64,000 bases of DNA from Jeotgalibacillus malaysiensis (GCA_000818095.1 CP009416.1:3084501-3148500), one strand, 5' to 3'. Positions 33,670 to 43,571 are shown, counted from the first letter of the stretch. Notes: generated from the sequence alone by a model not told the origin. Made by a program: numbers and translations.

Positions 33670-34374
33670 ATGCAGCATATTCAAACTGTTTTAGCGAAAA
33701 GCGGTGCATATTCCAGACGCGAAACAGGCAGAATGATTGAGCAGAAGCGCGTCACGGTAAATGGTGTGACATGTACCCATTCCACTGAAGTGCTGCCTGA
33801 AGATGAGATTCTAATTGATGGAAAGCCTTTACCGGAGCCTGCTGAGCGCATCTATCTTGCTTTTCATAAACCGGCAGGCATCACCTGTACAGCGCAGCAG
33901 AAAGTAGAGGGCAACCTTGTCGACTACCTTAACTTCAACACGAGGATTTTTGCTGTCGGCAGACTGGATAAAGCATCAACCGGGCTGCTGCTTCTGACAA
34001 ATGACGGCTCCATTGTGAATCCGCTCATGAAGGAGGCTGCTGACAAGGAAAAGGAGTATCTCGTAGAAACGAAGCGTCCTGTATCAGACGAAATGATTGC
34101 AAAAATGCGTGCCGGCGGTTTGCTGATTAAAGGCAAAGCCGCCTCGCCTGCTTTTGCTGAAAAAACAGGTGAATATACATTTCGGATTATTTTAAAACAG
34201 GGATTGAATCGGCAGATCCGCCGCATGTGCAGCGCTTTTGGCAACCATGTAACCAGCCTGAAAAGAGTGCGCATTTCACATATCCACCTTGGATCACTGC
34301 CGGCTGGTGAATGGCGGCATTTAAACCTTGAAGAGATACACCTGCTAAAAGTCGGAGTAAATGATCAAAACTAG
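33670..34374 (+). CDS. RluF/RsuA-type rRNA pseudouridine synthase
   Basis: 234 aa. S4 RNA-binding domain at the N-terminus (LAKSGAYSRRETGRMIEQKRVTVNG), then the RsuA-family catalytic core with GRLDKASTGLLLLTND (catalytic Asp) and RQIRRMCSAFGNHVTSLKRVRIS. Family members isomerise one uridine in 16S or 23S rRNA; the RQIRRMC...G.V..LKR.RI pattern favours the RluF (23S U2604) side, but the target base is uncertain. Its start immediately follows the HAD gene stop, and the stop codon lies in the terminator stem. Confidence 0.9.
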   Translation: MQHIQTVLAKSGAYSRRETGRMIEQKRVTVNGVTCTHSTEVLPEDEILIDGKPLPEPAERIYLAFHKPAGITCTAQQKVEGNLVDYLNFNTRIFAVGRLDKASTGLLLLTNDGSIVNPLMKEAADKEKEYLVETKRPVSDEMIAKMRAGGLLIKGKAASPAFAEKTGEYTFRIILKQGLNRQIRRMCSAFGNHVTSLKRVRISHIHLGSLPAGEWRHLNLEEIHLLKVGVNDQN

Positions 34375-34395
34375 TGCAAACGCACTAGTTTTTTT
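34370..34395 (+). terminator. Terminator overlapping the pseudouridine synthase stop
   Basis: ACTAGTGC / GCACTAGT perfect stem with a 4-nt loop and seven Ts; the TAG stop is within the left arm. Confidence 0.9.
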
Positions 34396-34485
34396 ATTTT
34401 GATGAAAAAAATTTCAGAAAATTGTTTTTCCATGTCATAACAAGGGAAATGATAATTTGAACATCAAATACTGAGGAGGGTTTTT

Positions 34486-36303
34486 ATGAATAATAACTGG
34501 TTTGGAGGAGACGGCTTCAATACAAGCGGTTTTCTGAATTCACTTGGAAACCTTGTGCTGGCTCTGCTCGTACTGCTGATCGGCTTTATTATCGCCAAGG
34601 CGATTTCTGCAGGTGTAGAAAAGCTCCTTAAGAAAACAGGTGTGATCCGTAAATACGGAACCCCGAAAAGGCGCTCATCAACTGCAGAAGGCGACAAAGA
34701 TTCGCCTAAGAAATGGACACCTGAAAAAGTGGCCGGAACCATTGTATTCTGGATTGTGATGGTATTTGTCTTTATTTTATTCTTCAATATACTTAACCTT
34801 AACATCATTGCATCACCGCTTGTCGATATGATGAGCACGATTCTGGCATTTATTCCAAATATCCTGACGGCTGCACTCATCCTGCTTTTAGCGTACGTGC
34901 TTGCACTTGTACTGAAAACAGTCGTGGTCAAGGTTGGACATAAGCTCGTTCAGAACCGTAAAGTACGTGACAGTAAATATGTTAAAGATTCTTCTAACCT
35001 CGGAAGCTATGTAGATAGTGCCGGAACGATTGTATTCTATCTTGTATTACTGATGTTCCTGCCGGGTATTCTCGGTGCACTTGGCATTGATGCAGTCTCT
35101 GAACCATTCAGCGGCATGCTTGCAAGCTTCCTGTCATTTATTCCTAGACTCGTAGCTGCTGCACTGATCTTTATCATTGGCTGGATTGTTGCAAAGATTG
35201 TCAGAGATATTGTCTCTAACTTCCTGCATGCACTTGGAGCTGACAAGCTTGGTGCAAGACTTGGATTTGATAAAGCACTTAAAGACACATCAATTTCTTC
35301 AATCATCGGTACAGTTGTATTCGTTCTGATTATGATTCCTGTGACAATCTCAGCGCTTGAACGTCTGCAGGTTGCAGGTATTACAGACCCTGCGATTAAT
35401 ATGCTTGATGACGTGATGGCGATGATTCCAAACATTATTATTGCAATTCTGCTGATCTTTGTCGGTCTGTTTGTTGGTAAATGGGCCCGCCGCTTTGTGG
35501 CAGATCTGCTTGCAAGACTAAGCTTCAATAATGTTACAAGCCAGCTTCGCGTAGGCGGATGGAAAGCTTCCGGAAACGGCATGACGCCATCTGATATCGT
35601 TGGCTATCTTGTACAGATTATTGTTGTCATTCTGTTTGTAGTAGAAGCGTTCCAGGTTGTAGGACTCAGCTTCCTAGTAGACCTTGGTACAGCTGTCCTT
35701 GCATTCCTGCCAAGCGTGATCACAGCGATTGTCATTCTTGGACTTGGTATCATCCTTGCAAATGTTGTAAAACGTATCCTTGCGAGCCTGTTTGAAGGTT
35801 CAGAGCTTGAAGTACTGAGCTCAGTTGCAAAGTATGCAATTATGGCACTTGCCCTGTTCATGGCACTTGATCAGCTTGGTGTTGCAGATACGATTGTTAA
35901 CTCAGCATTCATCCTGATCCTTGGTGCAGTTGCACTTGCATTCGGCCTTGCATTTGGTCTTGGCGGACGCGACAATGCTTCACGCTACCTTGATAAGATT
36001 GAGCGCAAAGCTGAAAACACTGAAATGAACAAAGAAAATGCAAGAATGGAAAGAGAAAAAATGAAGCAGGAGAACCGTAACGAAGGATCTAAGCACACTG
36101 CTTCAACACCCCCTCAGGAAGCCGTTCATGACGACGTTGATCAGCGCCCGGTTGATAATGACTGGAGCGGAGACGACCTGTCACGTGACACTTCTGCGTG
36201 GGACAGTGTAAATGACGCGGATGATTTCCCTGAAAATGATCAGCGTGGTCATAACAACCCTTATGCCCCTGATGATTTTGATAATGACCGCCGCGGAGAA
36301 TAA
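34486..36303 (+). CDS. Conserved-TM-helix repeat channel-like protein (MscS-related)
   Basis: 605 aa. About ten membrane helices arranged as repeats of the 'conserved TM helix' unit: VLALLVLLIGFIIAKAI, PNILTAALILLLAYVLA, PRLVAAALIFIIGWIVAKI, PNIIIAILLIFVGLFVGKW and PSVITAIVILGLGIILANV each begin with a proline after a short loop. The end ALAFGLAFGLGGRDNASRYL matches the channel helix seen in MscS-related proteins, but the soluble MscS beta domain is missing. A charged tail (about 505-605) is Asp/Asn/Arg-rich and likely disordered. A mechanosensitive or ion-flux role is inferred from the family. GGAGGG before the ATG. Confidence 0.82.
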   Translation: MNNNWFGGDGFNTSGFLNSLGNLVLALLVLLIGFIIAKAISAGVEKLLKKTGVIRKYGTPKRRSSTAEGDKDSPKKWTPEKVAGTIVFWIVMVFVFILFFNILNLNIIASPLVDMMSTILAFIPNILTAALILLLAYVLALVLKTVVVKVGHKLVQNRKVRDSKYVKDSSNLGSYVDSAGTIVFYLVLLMFLPGILGALGIDAVSEPFSGMLASFLSFIPRLVAAALIFIIGWIVAKIVRDIVSNFLHALGADKLGARLGFDKALKDTSISSIIGTVVFVLIMIPVTISALERLQVAGITDPAINMLDDVMAMIPNIIIAILLIFVGLFVGKWARRFVADLLARLSFNNVTSQLRVGGWKASGNGMTPSDIVGYLVQIIVVILFVVEAFQVVGLSFLVDLGTAVLAFLPSVITAIVILGLGIILANVVKRILASLFEGSELEVLSSVAKYAIMALALFMALDQLGVADTIVNSAFILILGAVALAFGLAFGLGGRDNASRYLDKIERKAENTEMNKENARMEREKMKQENRNEGSKHTASTPPQEAVHDDVDQRPVDNDWSGDDLSRDTSAWDSVNDADDFPENDQRGHNNPYAPDDFDNDRRGE

Positions 36304-36312
36304 GTAAGATGG

Positions 36313-36345
36313 AAAAAGCGCTCATGCTTGGCATGAGCGCTTTTT
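36313..36345 (+). terminator. Terminator of the channel gene
   Basis: AAAAAGCGCTCATGC / GCATGAGCGCTTTTT perfect stem with a 3-nt loop, 9 bp after the stop. Confidence 0.92.
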
Positions 36346-36446
36346 GGCGTTTGGATATGCGGGTGATATTGGCGCGCGGGCAGCCTTGATTGACGCGAGC
36401 CGTGACATAGTCGCACGGGTGCGGAGTTGTGGTCGTGGCGTTAATT

Positions 36447-36588
36447 CGGTCAGCTTCCTGGTTATATCTATCACCTTTGCGAGTAATTGCGGCACCTTTT
36501 TGGTTATTTTGTCATCTGCGTTTTATAGGCTCGTTTTTCAATTGGCATTTGACATGATTCCATCACCTATCCAATTAATTACGTCACC
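36447..36588 (-). repeat. 21-bp-period array, core GGTGACNG.AAT (minus strand)
   Basis: Read on the minus strand, units begin at 36588, 36567, 36516, 36496, 36475 and 36454 (steps 21, 51, 20, 21, 21). Cores are GGTGACGTAATTA, GGTGATGGAATCA, GATGACAAAATAA, GGTGCCGCAATTA, GGTGATAGATATA and GCTGACCGAATTA. The 330-bp gap holds no gene. Confidence 0.75.
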
Positions 36589-36676
36589 TTTTCTTTTTTT
36601 CGCTCTCGTTGCACTGCCACGCACCACCTCACCCAGGTTCACGACACCCACTCGAAAAAGGTCCAATCCACAAAAA

Positions 36677-37708
36677 CTACTCCTTCTTCCTAAAGTAAGT
36701 CAGCGCAAGCGCACCAACTAAAATTCCACCTTTAATAATATCCTGCGCATAATACGGTACATTCATCATCGTCAGACCATTTAACAAAATCCCGATAATA
36801 ATAGCTCCGATAAACGTCCCGATCACGTTCGGCTTACCTGCACCAAATACAGAATAGCCGATGAGTGCAGCTGCTACGCCGTCCATCAGGAGCGGATCTC
36901 CTGCTGACACCTGCCCTGTACCAATGCGTGCTGCGAGTACAATTCCGGCAAGTGCTGCGAACACGCCGCTGATTACGTAAGCGTATGTACGATAGCGATT
37001 CACAGGCACACCTGAAAGACGTGCCGCTTCTTTATTGCCACCAGTCATATAAAACAGACGTCCTGCACGCGTGTAATTCAGGAATAAATGGACGAGCGCT
37101 ACGATTACGACCATTAAAATTACAGGGAACGGAATGTTGAACAATCTGCCCTGTCCAATAAACTGAAACGCCGGAATAAAAATACCAGGCGCTGTACCAC
37201 TTCCATCAGGCATTGGCATATTGCTGTATATTGAATAACCTTTTGTATACGTCAGGTGCACACCATTGATGATATACATGACAGCCAGCGTTCCGATCAA
37301 ATCAGGAATTCTGATTTTCACCACGATGAATGCATTAATCAGTCCAATCAAAGCACCGAGTACGAGCGGCACAAGCAGGACGACAAGAAGTTCCTGACTG
37401 TACCAGACTAACAGTGCGCCACTTGCAACGGTTGCCAGACTGACAGTGGATCCGACTGATAAGTCAAATCCACCTACAATCATGGAAAACGTAACGCCGA
37501 TAGCGACAAGCGTCACAATCGAAATCGAACGGAGAATATCTGTGATGTTGCCGTATGTTAAAAATTGCTCATTTGTCAGACTGAAAATAAGTATGATCAG
37601 TGCAAGTGCCAGGAGTGTGCCAAATTTCATGAAAAAATTGACGATCCGCTCCTTAAGATCTGCCTGCTGCGGATAATCGCTGCTGATATTCAGCTGTTTC
37701 AACTGCAT
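36677..37708 (-). CDS. Sugar ABC transporter permease (RbsC type)
   Basis: 343 aa with about ten membrane helices. RbsC-type marks: VTLVAIGVTFSMIVGGFDLSVGST, GTLAVMYIINGVHLTYTKG and the conserved AARIGTGQVSAGDPLLMDGVAAALIG. The ATG at 37708 has AGGAGG only 2 nt away; the TTG at 37702 has ideal spacing and may be the real start. The start overlaps the end of the ATPase gene by over 50 nt. With the upstream ATPase and lipoprotein it forms a ribose-type importer, probably for methylthioribose given mtnKA next door (inference). Confidence 0.87.
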   Translation of the reverse strand: MQLKQLNISSDYPQQADLKERIVNFFMKFGTLLALALIILIFSLTNEQFLTYGNITDILRSISIVTLVAIGVTFSMIVGGFDLSVGSTVSLATVASGALLVWYSQELLVVLLVPLVLGALIGLINAFIVVKIRIPDLIGTLAVMYIINGVHLTYTKGYSIYSNMPMPDGSGTAPGIFIPAFQFIGQGRLFNIPFPVILMVVIVALVHLFLNYTRAGRLFYMTGGNKEAARLSGVPVNRYRTYAYVISGVFAALAGIVLAARIGTGQVSAGDPLLMDGVAAALIGYSVFGAGKPNVIGTFIGAIIIGILLNGLTMMNVPYYAQDIIKGGILVGALALTYFRKKE

Positions 37709-39194
37709 TCCCTCCTGTCGCTGCTGTCATCAGACGTGCTTCTGTCGCTTCCTGATTCAGCATTTCATCAGTGATTTCCCCGTCCGCCATGACCAGAATC
37801 CGGTCTGCGATCTGGAGTAGTTCATCAAATTCACTCGTAAAATATAAAATGCCTTTCCCCTGATCAGCTAAATGTGTGATCAGACGGAAGACATCGTTTT
37901 TTGCACCGACGTCAATCCCTTTTGTCGGTTCATCAAACATAAACACGCTGCTGTCATGATTCAGCCACTTGCCAATCGATACCTTTTGCTGATTACCACC
38001 GCTGAGGTGCTTCATCAAAGCTTTTGGAGAAGATGTAATGATCCCGAGCTCCTGTATCTGTTGAAGTGCCGACTGGTGTTCTTTTTTCCGGTTGATAAAG
38101 CCTGCTGTTGTAAAATGCTTAAGCGCCGGAAGTGACAGGTTTTCCTGCACATTCGACTCGATCAGCACACCGCTTTTACGGCGTTCTTCAGGAATAAATG
38201 ACAGTCCTGCCTGAACAGCGTGACGCGGGCTTTTCACCTTTACTTCCTTGCCATTTATCAGCCACTTGCCTTTTGCATTCGTCACACCGAAAATCGCATT
38301 CGCTGTTTCTGATTTTCCTGCACCAACGAGCCCTGCGATCCCGACAATTTCACCCGCTCTAACTGAAAGACTGATTTGTTTACCTGTCTCAGGGACGGCT
38401 ATATGATCAATTTCAAAAACGGTTTCTTCACTGAAATCGCGGTGATGATAATCTGCTTTATGAAGCTGCTTGCCAAGCATCGTTTTTACTACTTCTTCAG
38501 TTGATACACTGTCTGTCTCATATACTGCTACGGCTTTTCCATCTCTCATAATGGTCATGCGCTCTGCAATCTGCTTGATTTCCTGCATGCGGTGGGAGAT
38601 GTAAATCATCCCGATTCCCTGCGCCTTCAGTTCTTCGATCACGCTAAAAAGCTGTTTTGTTTCCTGATCGCTTAACGGTGCAGTCGGCTCATCAAAGATA
38701 ATAATTTTTGCATCAGATGCCACTGCCCGCGCTAAAAGGATCATCTGTTTTTGAGAAAGCGTGCAGTCTTCTACCAGGCGATTCAGCTGAATCTGTGTCT
38801 GAACTTTCGCCAGCCGCTCTTCTGCAATCAGCTTTCGTTTTTTCCAGCTGATCGGTCTGCTGTTTTTCCCACCAACGGTCAGATCGAGCGTGACGTTTTC
38901 AGCGACTGACAGATTTGGGATCAGACCTGTATCCACTTCCTGCACAACGATCGCGATTCCTTTTTCCTGGGCGTCTGATGGGGAAGTGAAATGTACTTCT
39001 TCCCCCTCAATTAAAATCGTGCCCCCATCTTTTTCATAGTCGCCTGATAAAATTTTAACGAGCGTACTTTTACCGGCTCCATTTACACCAAGCAAGGCAT
39101 GAACTTCACCAGGTTCAACTGAGAAGTCCACCTGCTTTAGCACATTGACTGGACCAAATGACTTTGTAAGTTGTTGAACCTGAAGATAACTCAT
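37653..39194 (-). CDS. Sugar ABC transporter ATP-binding protein (RbsA type, two ABC domains)
   Basis: 513 aa from the ATG at 39194, which overlaps the upstream stop as ATGA. Two ABC halves: the first with GVNGAGKSTLVKIL (Walker A) and IIIFDEPTAPLSD; the second with GLVGAGKSETANAI, LSGGNQQKVSIGKWL and VFMFDEPTKGIDVGAK. The second Walker A is degenerate, as in RbsA/MglA proteins. Energises the RbsC-like permease. Confidence 0.92.
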   Translation of the reverse strand: MSYLQVQQLTKSFGPVNVLKQVDFSVEPGEVHALLGVNGAGKSTLVKILSGDYEKDGGTILIEGEEVHFTSPSDAQEKGIAIVVQEVDTGLIPNLSVAENVTLDLTVGGKNSRPISWKKRKLIAEERLAKVQTQIQLNRLVEDCTLSQKQMILLARAVASDAKIIIFDEPTAPLSDQETKQLFSVIEELKAQGIGMIYISHRMQEIKQIAERMTIMRDGKAVAVYETDSVSTEEVVKTMLGKQLHKADYHHRDFSEETVFEIDHIAVPETGKQISLSVRAGEIVGIAGLVGAGKSETANAIFGVTNAKGKWLINGKEVKVKSPRHAVQAGLSFIPEERRKSGVLIESNVQENLSLPALKHFTTAGFINRKKEHQSALQQIQELGIITSSPKALMKHLSGGNQQKVSIGKWLNHDSSVFMFDEPTKGIDVGAKNDVFRLITHLADQGKGILYFTSEFDELLQIADRILVMADGEITDEMLNQEATEARLMTAATGGNAVETAEYQQRLSAAGRS

Positions 39195-40345
39195 TGTCCG
39201 TTTTTCGCCTCCAGTGCGTCCATCCAAGGTGAACGCGCAGCATTCGGTGATCCCCATCCTTCAATATGCTGGCCAACATCAGCCATTGTGACAGGCTCAT
39301 CCGGAAGGTCGCTTACGTTTACAACTGATGGATCAAGTGCGTAGATTGAAGGCGTTTCTTCACCGGCAATCTTTTGATACAGGAATCTCACCTGTACGCC
39401 TGCTACTTCAGCAGGATCTGTTGCCGCCGTTGTTACCCACGGGCTGTTCTCTTCCTGCATAATCTGAAGATCCTCATCACTCAGGTCAATGCCGTATACT
39501 TTGATTTCATCGCGTCCTGCCTGCTGAATCGCACGCGTCACACCTTTTGCAAACTCATCATATGGTGCAAATACTGCATCAATTGAGCCTTCTTCAGGAT
39601 ATTTCTTCAGTACAGCCTCCATCTGATTTTGTGAATCAAGTGCTGTATTATTACTCACGCTTCCAAAACGCGCGACTTCTGATACATTTGGATAGTGCTC
39701 AAGGAATGCTTCATAGATAACGTTACGTCTTTCAAGCGGCGTAAAGCCTCCTGCCCATACATACACGATGTTACCTTCCCCGTCGATGTCCTGTGCCATC
39801 TGCTTCAGCGTGCCCCATGCAAGGCTGTAATCATCCTGGCTGATTGCTGTTACACCGTCTACAGTAATGTCGTTATCAAACGTTACAACAGGAATGCCTT
39901 TTTCAAGCGCTTCTTCTACACCCTGATTCAATGCTTCTGCACGGCCGTGGTCGATCAGAATTCCATCCACGCCCTGGTTGATCGCTGTCTGAAGGTGATT
40001 CGCCATCTGTGACAGGTCGTTGTTAGCATTGTAGATCTGTACTTCTCCGCCAAACTTTTCAACCTGTGCTTCAAGTCCGCTTACGTATTGGGAAGCGAAT
40101 GTGCCAGTTGAGAACTCCATAATGGCAGCGATTTTAAGCGGCTTGTCTACTGCTGCCGGGATTTCTGCATCGCCTGCCTGTGATGTTTGTTCGGTTGAAG
40201 CTTCTTCTGTTTCTTCTGCAGCTTCAGTCGATTCTTCTGCTACTGCTTCTTCCGGTGCTTCCTCTTGCGAAGCCGGCTGCTGGTCTGTACATGCTGCAAG
40301 GATGAGTGTTAGTGAGAGTAATAGTAAAATAAGTCCTTTTTTCAT
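39191..40345 (-). CDS. Sugar-binding lipoprotein (RbsB type)
   Basis: 384 aa from the ATG at 40345 (AAAGGAG 8 nt upstream). Lipobox LAAC with Cys19, an Ala/Glu-rich linker (about 25-60), then a periplasmic-binding-protein type 1 fold (KIAAIMEFSTGTFASQYVSGL, DGILIDHGRAEALNQGV, GIPVVTFDND). It binds a monosaccharide-like ligand outside the cell. First gene of the transporter, 230 bp after mtnA with palindromic element copy 4 between. 5-Methylthioribose is the leading candidate ligand from context; ribose or autoinducer-like sugars are alternatives. Confidence 0.88.
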   Translation of the reverse strand: MKKGLILLLLSLTLILAACTDQQPASQEEAPEEAVAEESTEAAEETEEASTEQTSQAGDAEIPAAVDKPLKIAAIMEFSTGTFASQYVSGLEAQVEKFGGEVQIYNANNDLSQMANHLQTAINQGVDGILIDHGRAEALNQGVEEALEKGIPVVTFDNDITVDGVTAISQDDYSLAWGTLKQMAQDIDGEGNIVYVWAGGFTPLERRNVIYEAFLEHYPNVSEVARFGSVSNNTALDSQNQMEAVLKKYPEEGSIDAVFAPYDEFAKGVTRAIQQAGRDEIKVYGIDLSDEDLQIMQEENSPWVTTAATDPAEVAGVQVRFLYQKIAGEETPSIYALDPSVVNVSDLPDEPVTMADVGQHIEGWGSPNAARSPWMDALEAKNGQ

Positions 40346-40411
40346 TTTCTGCACTCCTTTAAAAGGTTAATTTAGTAAAGTTTTAGTCTATAAGTGTTCA
40401 ATATAAGTTGA

Positions 40412-40540
40412 CTGAAGATTTCCGTTTCGGGCGGACGCTTTCCGCGGGGACGGCGCTGGGCCTCCTCAGGCTTCGCCTTGCGGGGTCTCAGCTGTCCGTC
40501 ACATCCCGCAGGAGTCGCCGCCCTCCACTCCAATCTTCAG
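40412..40540 (+). repeat. Palindromic intergenic element, copy 4
   Basis: Perfect outer arms CTGAAGATT / AATCTTCAG. The body carries GGGCGGACGCTTTCCGCGGG, CCTCCTC, CGGGGTCTCAGCTGTCC and CCGCAGGAGTCGCCGCCC. It lies between mtnA and the transporter genes. Confidence 0.87.
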
Positions 40541-40575
40541 CTGCGCAAGGATAAAAATGGGTTTTATTAAATAAA

Positions 40576-41625
40576 TTAAACCGTTACTTCTTCAAATAAT
40601 GCTTTTAGTTTCGTCGGATAATCTCCTCTGACGATTCCTTTTTCCGTCACGATGCCTGAGATCAGGCCGTGTGGTGTTACGTCGAATGCCGGGTTGAATA
40701 CCTGGATGTCTTCGGGTGCGATTCGTTTGCCGGCGAGATGGGTGATTTCTACTGCGTTTCTTTCTTCGATGATGATGTCATCGCCTGTTTCAGTTTCAAG
40801 ATCAATGGTTGAGAGCGGTGCAGCGACGTAGAATGGGATACCGTGGGCTTTTGCTAAAATGGCAAGTCCGTATGTACCGATTTTATTTGCTGTGTCGCCA
40901 TTGGCTGTAATTCTGTCGGCGCCGACTAAGATCGCGTCAACGTTTTTGGTTCTCAATACGTGTGCAGCCATATTGTCTGTGATGAGTGTGACGTCAATGT
41001 CTGCTTGCTGAAGCTCCCACGCAGTCAGCCTTGCTCCCTGCAAAACAGGTCTTGTTTCAGTTGCATACACGTGAATGTCAGACCCGCGCTCTTTTGCGAT
41101 ATAAAATGCGCCAAGTGCTGTGCCGTATTTCGACGTGGCAATTGCGCCAGTGTTGCAGTGGGTGAGAACCGTTGCGTCATCAGGAAGCAGCGAAAAACCG
41201 TACTCCCCAATGCGCTTACACGTTTCCTCATCCTGCTGCTGGATTAGAATCGCTTCTGTTTCAAGACGTTCAATCACTTTTGCAGATGTTGGTTCTTCTT
41301 CAGCGACTTTCAATAACCGCTGCAGCGCCCAGGATAGATTCACTGCAGTCGGACGGGAAGAATTGAGATACGCTGCTTTGACAGCAAGCTCGGCTTTTAA
41401 AATATCCGTCTGATCTAGATTGCTGTTTTTTGCCCATAAAGCAAGTCCAAATGCAGCAGTGATGCCGATCGCCGGCGCGCCTCTTACCTTTAATTCCGTA
41501 ATGCTGTCCCACACATCTTCAATCGTTTTTAAAAAGATATATTCCACTGCTCCGGGAAGCTTCTGCTGATTCAACAGGCGGATCGCATCGCCTTCCCAGA
41601 TCACCGGTTTAATCAAGTTTGTCAT
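40576..41625 (-). CDS. mtnA: S-methyl-5-thioribose-1-phosphate isomerase
   Basis: 349 aa from the ATG at 41625; the start shares ATGA with the mtnK stop. It converts methylthioribose-1P to methylthioribulose-1P. eIF2B-like fold with [18 protein letters not shown] (substrate loop), [19 protein letters not shown] with the catalytic Cys, and [23 protein letters not shown] with the catalytic Asp. Second gene of the mtnK-mtnA pair under the minus-strand SAM riboswitch. Confidence 0.96.
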   Translation of the reverse strand: MTNLIKPVIWEGDAIRLLNQQKLPGAVEYIFLKTIEDVWDSITELKVRGAPAIGITAAFGLALWAKNSNLDQTDILKAELAVKAAYLNSSRPTAVNLSWALQRLLKVAEEEPTSAKVIERLETEAILIQQQDEETCKRIGEYGFSLLPDDATVLTHCNTGAIATSKYGTALGAFYIAKERGSDIHVYATETRPVLQGARLTAWELQQADIDVTLITDNMAAHVLRTKNVDAILVGADRITANGDTANKIGTYGLAILAKAHGIPFYVAAPLSTIDLETETGDDIIIEERNAVEITHLAGKRIAPEDIQVFNPAFDVTPHGLISGIVTEKGIVRGDYPTKLKALFEEVTV

Positions 41626-42836
41626 TTTGCCAGCCCCTTCAGATAAGCAGTCAGACTTTTCGGTGAGCGCCATACTGTGCGGTTGAAAACCAGTGATCTG
41701 CCTGTTTCAATCGCACGTTGCTGTGCCTGCAGTCTGCCTGCTTCGTCTTCAATTCCATCGATGTCTTCAACATGCGCAAGTCCAATGATTCGACGGATCG
41801 TTTTACAGCCGGCGAATCCAAGCGTATCCTGCCAGATCTTTTCGAGTACATAGTCTGCATACTGATTTGTGCGCTGTCTTTCTTCAAACCCTTTTTCAAG
41901 CAGCAGCTCGCGGTAGCGCTTTTCAAATACTGCCCATGTCTGTTCAATTGTCTCAAGCAGGTACTCACTGATTTCAGTGCGCTTATTTTCATCAGCTCTC
42001 TCCTGCTGCGCGATATAATTCAGCGTAAGATTGGCAATGAATGCACCGATATCAAACCCTGCCGGACCATAAAATGCAAATTCAGGGTCAATGACTTTTG
42101 TCGATTTCTCCGTTACAAACACACTGCCTGTATGAAGATCTCCATGAAGCAGCGTTTCACCTTCAGTCAGGAATTGTTTTTTCAATTTTGCGACTTCAAA
42201 GATTAGACGATCGTCCTCCCAAAGTGACTTCACTGTTTCCTGAAGGTTTTCAGGATAGGAATTTGATTCAGCATTTTGATAAGGATCTGTGAATACAAGC
42301 TTTTCAGTAATATCACACAGGTCCGGATTCACAAACTGACGTGCCAGCTTTTTCTTTTCAATCGGTCCAAGCGCTTCATCAGAGGCGTTGAACAGATTTT
42401 CAGCAAGATACGTTCCAATGTGCGCTGAAATATGAGGGTAAAGGTTCCCTTCAAGTAATCCTTTTCTGAGAATCACGTGATCTGAGAGGTCTTCCATCAC
42501 TGTCACTGCATAATCATCGTCATAGTGGAATACTTCCGGCACAAGCGCCGGTACGTATTTCGCAGCCTCCTGCAGTGCCTGGCGTTCAATCCGTGCACGA
42601 TCAAGCGAGAGCGGCCAGCTTTCACCGACAACTTTTGCATATGGCAGCGCCTGCTTCACAACAAGTGATTTGTCAGTCTGCAGATCCTTCACGATAAACA
42701 CGTAATTCAGATTGCCGTCTCCTACTTCCTTACACGTTACCTGCTCAATATCTGTGATCAGTCCCTTGTTTTCTAAATAAACGAGGACACTCTGTTCAGT
42801 AAATGGTTCATACACGTGCTCACGTACATTTGTCAT
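41622..42836 (-). CDS. mtnK: S-methyl-5-thioribose kinase
   Basis: 404 aa. It phosphorylates 5-methylthioribose at C1 with ATP. APH/choline-kinase-like fold: [11 protein letters not shown] (ATP loop), [13 protein letters not shown] (Brenner motif with catalytic Asp) and [19 protein letters not shown] (metal Asp and the DPE variant typical of MtnK). GGAGAGG before the ATG, 15 bp after the oxidoreductase gene. It can act on methylthioribose made from methylthioadenosine or on imported methylthioribose. Confidence 0.96.
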   Translation of the reverse strand: MTNVREHVYEPFTEQSVLVYLENKGLITDIEQVTCKEVGDGNLNYVFIVKDLQTDKSLVVKQALPYAKVVGESWPLSLDRARIERQALQEAAKYVPALVPEVFHYDDDYAVTVMEDLSDHVILRKGLLEGNLYPHISAHIGTYLAENLFNASDEALGPIEKKKLARQFVNPDLCDITEKLVFTDPYQNAESNSYPENLQETVKSLWEDDRLIFEVAKLKKQFLTEGETLLHGDLHTGSVFVTEKSTKVIDPEFAFYGPAGFDIGAFIANLTLNYIAQQERADENKRTEISEYLLETIEQTWAVFEKRYRELLLEKGFEERQRTNQYADYVLEKIWQDTLGFAGCKTIRRIIGLAHVEDIDGIEDEAGRLQAQQRAIETGRSLVFNRTVWRSPKSLTAYLKGLAK

Positions 42837-42851
42837 GATCGTTCCTCTCCT

Positions 42852-43514
42852 TTAATCGAATTCTTTTTTATGCCACTCATCTTCAGGAATATCTAAATCC
42901 TCTCCTGAAAAACGCTCTTCTCTAAATACTTCCCCGTAATTATGGAATCCGTTACGCTCCCAGAACCCTGGGCGGTCTTCCTGTAAAAATTCAATACCTC
43001 TGATCCACTTCACACTCTTCCAGAAATACAGGTGCGGGACAACCAGCCTGAATGGATAACCATGCTTCGCTGTCAGCGGCTTCCCTTCAAACGAGTGAGC
43101 GAGTAGGATATCATCTTTTAATAGATCCTCAAGTGGTAAGTTGGCTTCATAATCATGATCCCCATAAATCATAACGTGTTTTGTGCCTTCAGGAATTTCA
43201 AAGTCTTTCAGCAGATCTCTGATGGTGACCCCTGTAAAAGCATTATCAAATCGCGACCACCTTGTGACGCAGTGAATATCTTTTACAACTGTCGTCTGCG
43301 GCAGCTGCATGAGTTCGTCATATGTGAATGTCCTTTTTTCTGCACCTTCACCAAACAGCGTGAAATCCCATGTAGCAAGATTGTATTCAGGGACTTCGCC
43401 TTCATGCAGAATCGGAAATTTTTCTGTCAGCGTCTGACCTGGCGGGAGTCTGCCATCGTGTGTATTTTTCTGTACCGGCGGCCGTGCTTTTTTCAACCGT
43501 TCTGCCTTACCCAT
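42852..43514 (-). CDS. Sulfite-oxidase-like molybdopterin oxidoreductase (YuiH type)
   Basis: 220 aa from the ATG at 43514 (AAGGAG 9 nt upstream); the longer frame from 43556 has no site. SUOX-fold molybdopterin domain with VVKDIHCVTRWSRFDNAFTGV, where the Cys is the expected Mo ligand, then HDYEANLPLEDL and KHGYPFRLVVPHLYFWKSVKWIRG. No Tat signal, so it is cytoplasmic, unlike MsrP/YedY. It lies directly before mtnK and behind the same SAM riboswitch, so it is co-regulated with methionine salvage. A role in sulfur-compound oxidation or sulfoxide reduction is inferred; substrate unknown. Confidence 0.87.
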   Translation of the reverse strand: MGKAERLKKARPPVQKNTHDGRLPPGQTLTEKFPILHEGEVPEYNLATWDFTLFGEGAEKRTFTYDELMQLPQTTVVKDIHCVTRWSRFDNAFTGVTIRDLLKDFEIPEGTKHVMIYGDHDYEANLPLEDLLKDDILLAHSFEGKPLTAKHGYPFRLVVPHLYFWKSVKWIRGIEFLQEDRPGFWERNGFHNYGEVFREERFSGEDLDIPEDEWHKKEFD

Positions 43515-43571
43515 TGTTTCACGCTCCTTGTTTGATTCATTCTTAGTAAAAGCCATTTACATTTATTCTCA

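Noticed and set aside
36344-36721. 125-residue plus-strand ORF after the channel gene
   Set aside because: It begins within the terminator arm, covers a 21-bp array and runs into the convergent permease gene. No ribosome site.
41718-42206. 162-residue plus-strand ORF
   Set aside because: Antisense shadow of mtnK, with no ribosome site. The minus-strand gene has clear kinase motifs. Other long antisense ORFs (for example 5666-6190 and 42852-43535) were rejected for the same reason.
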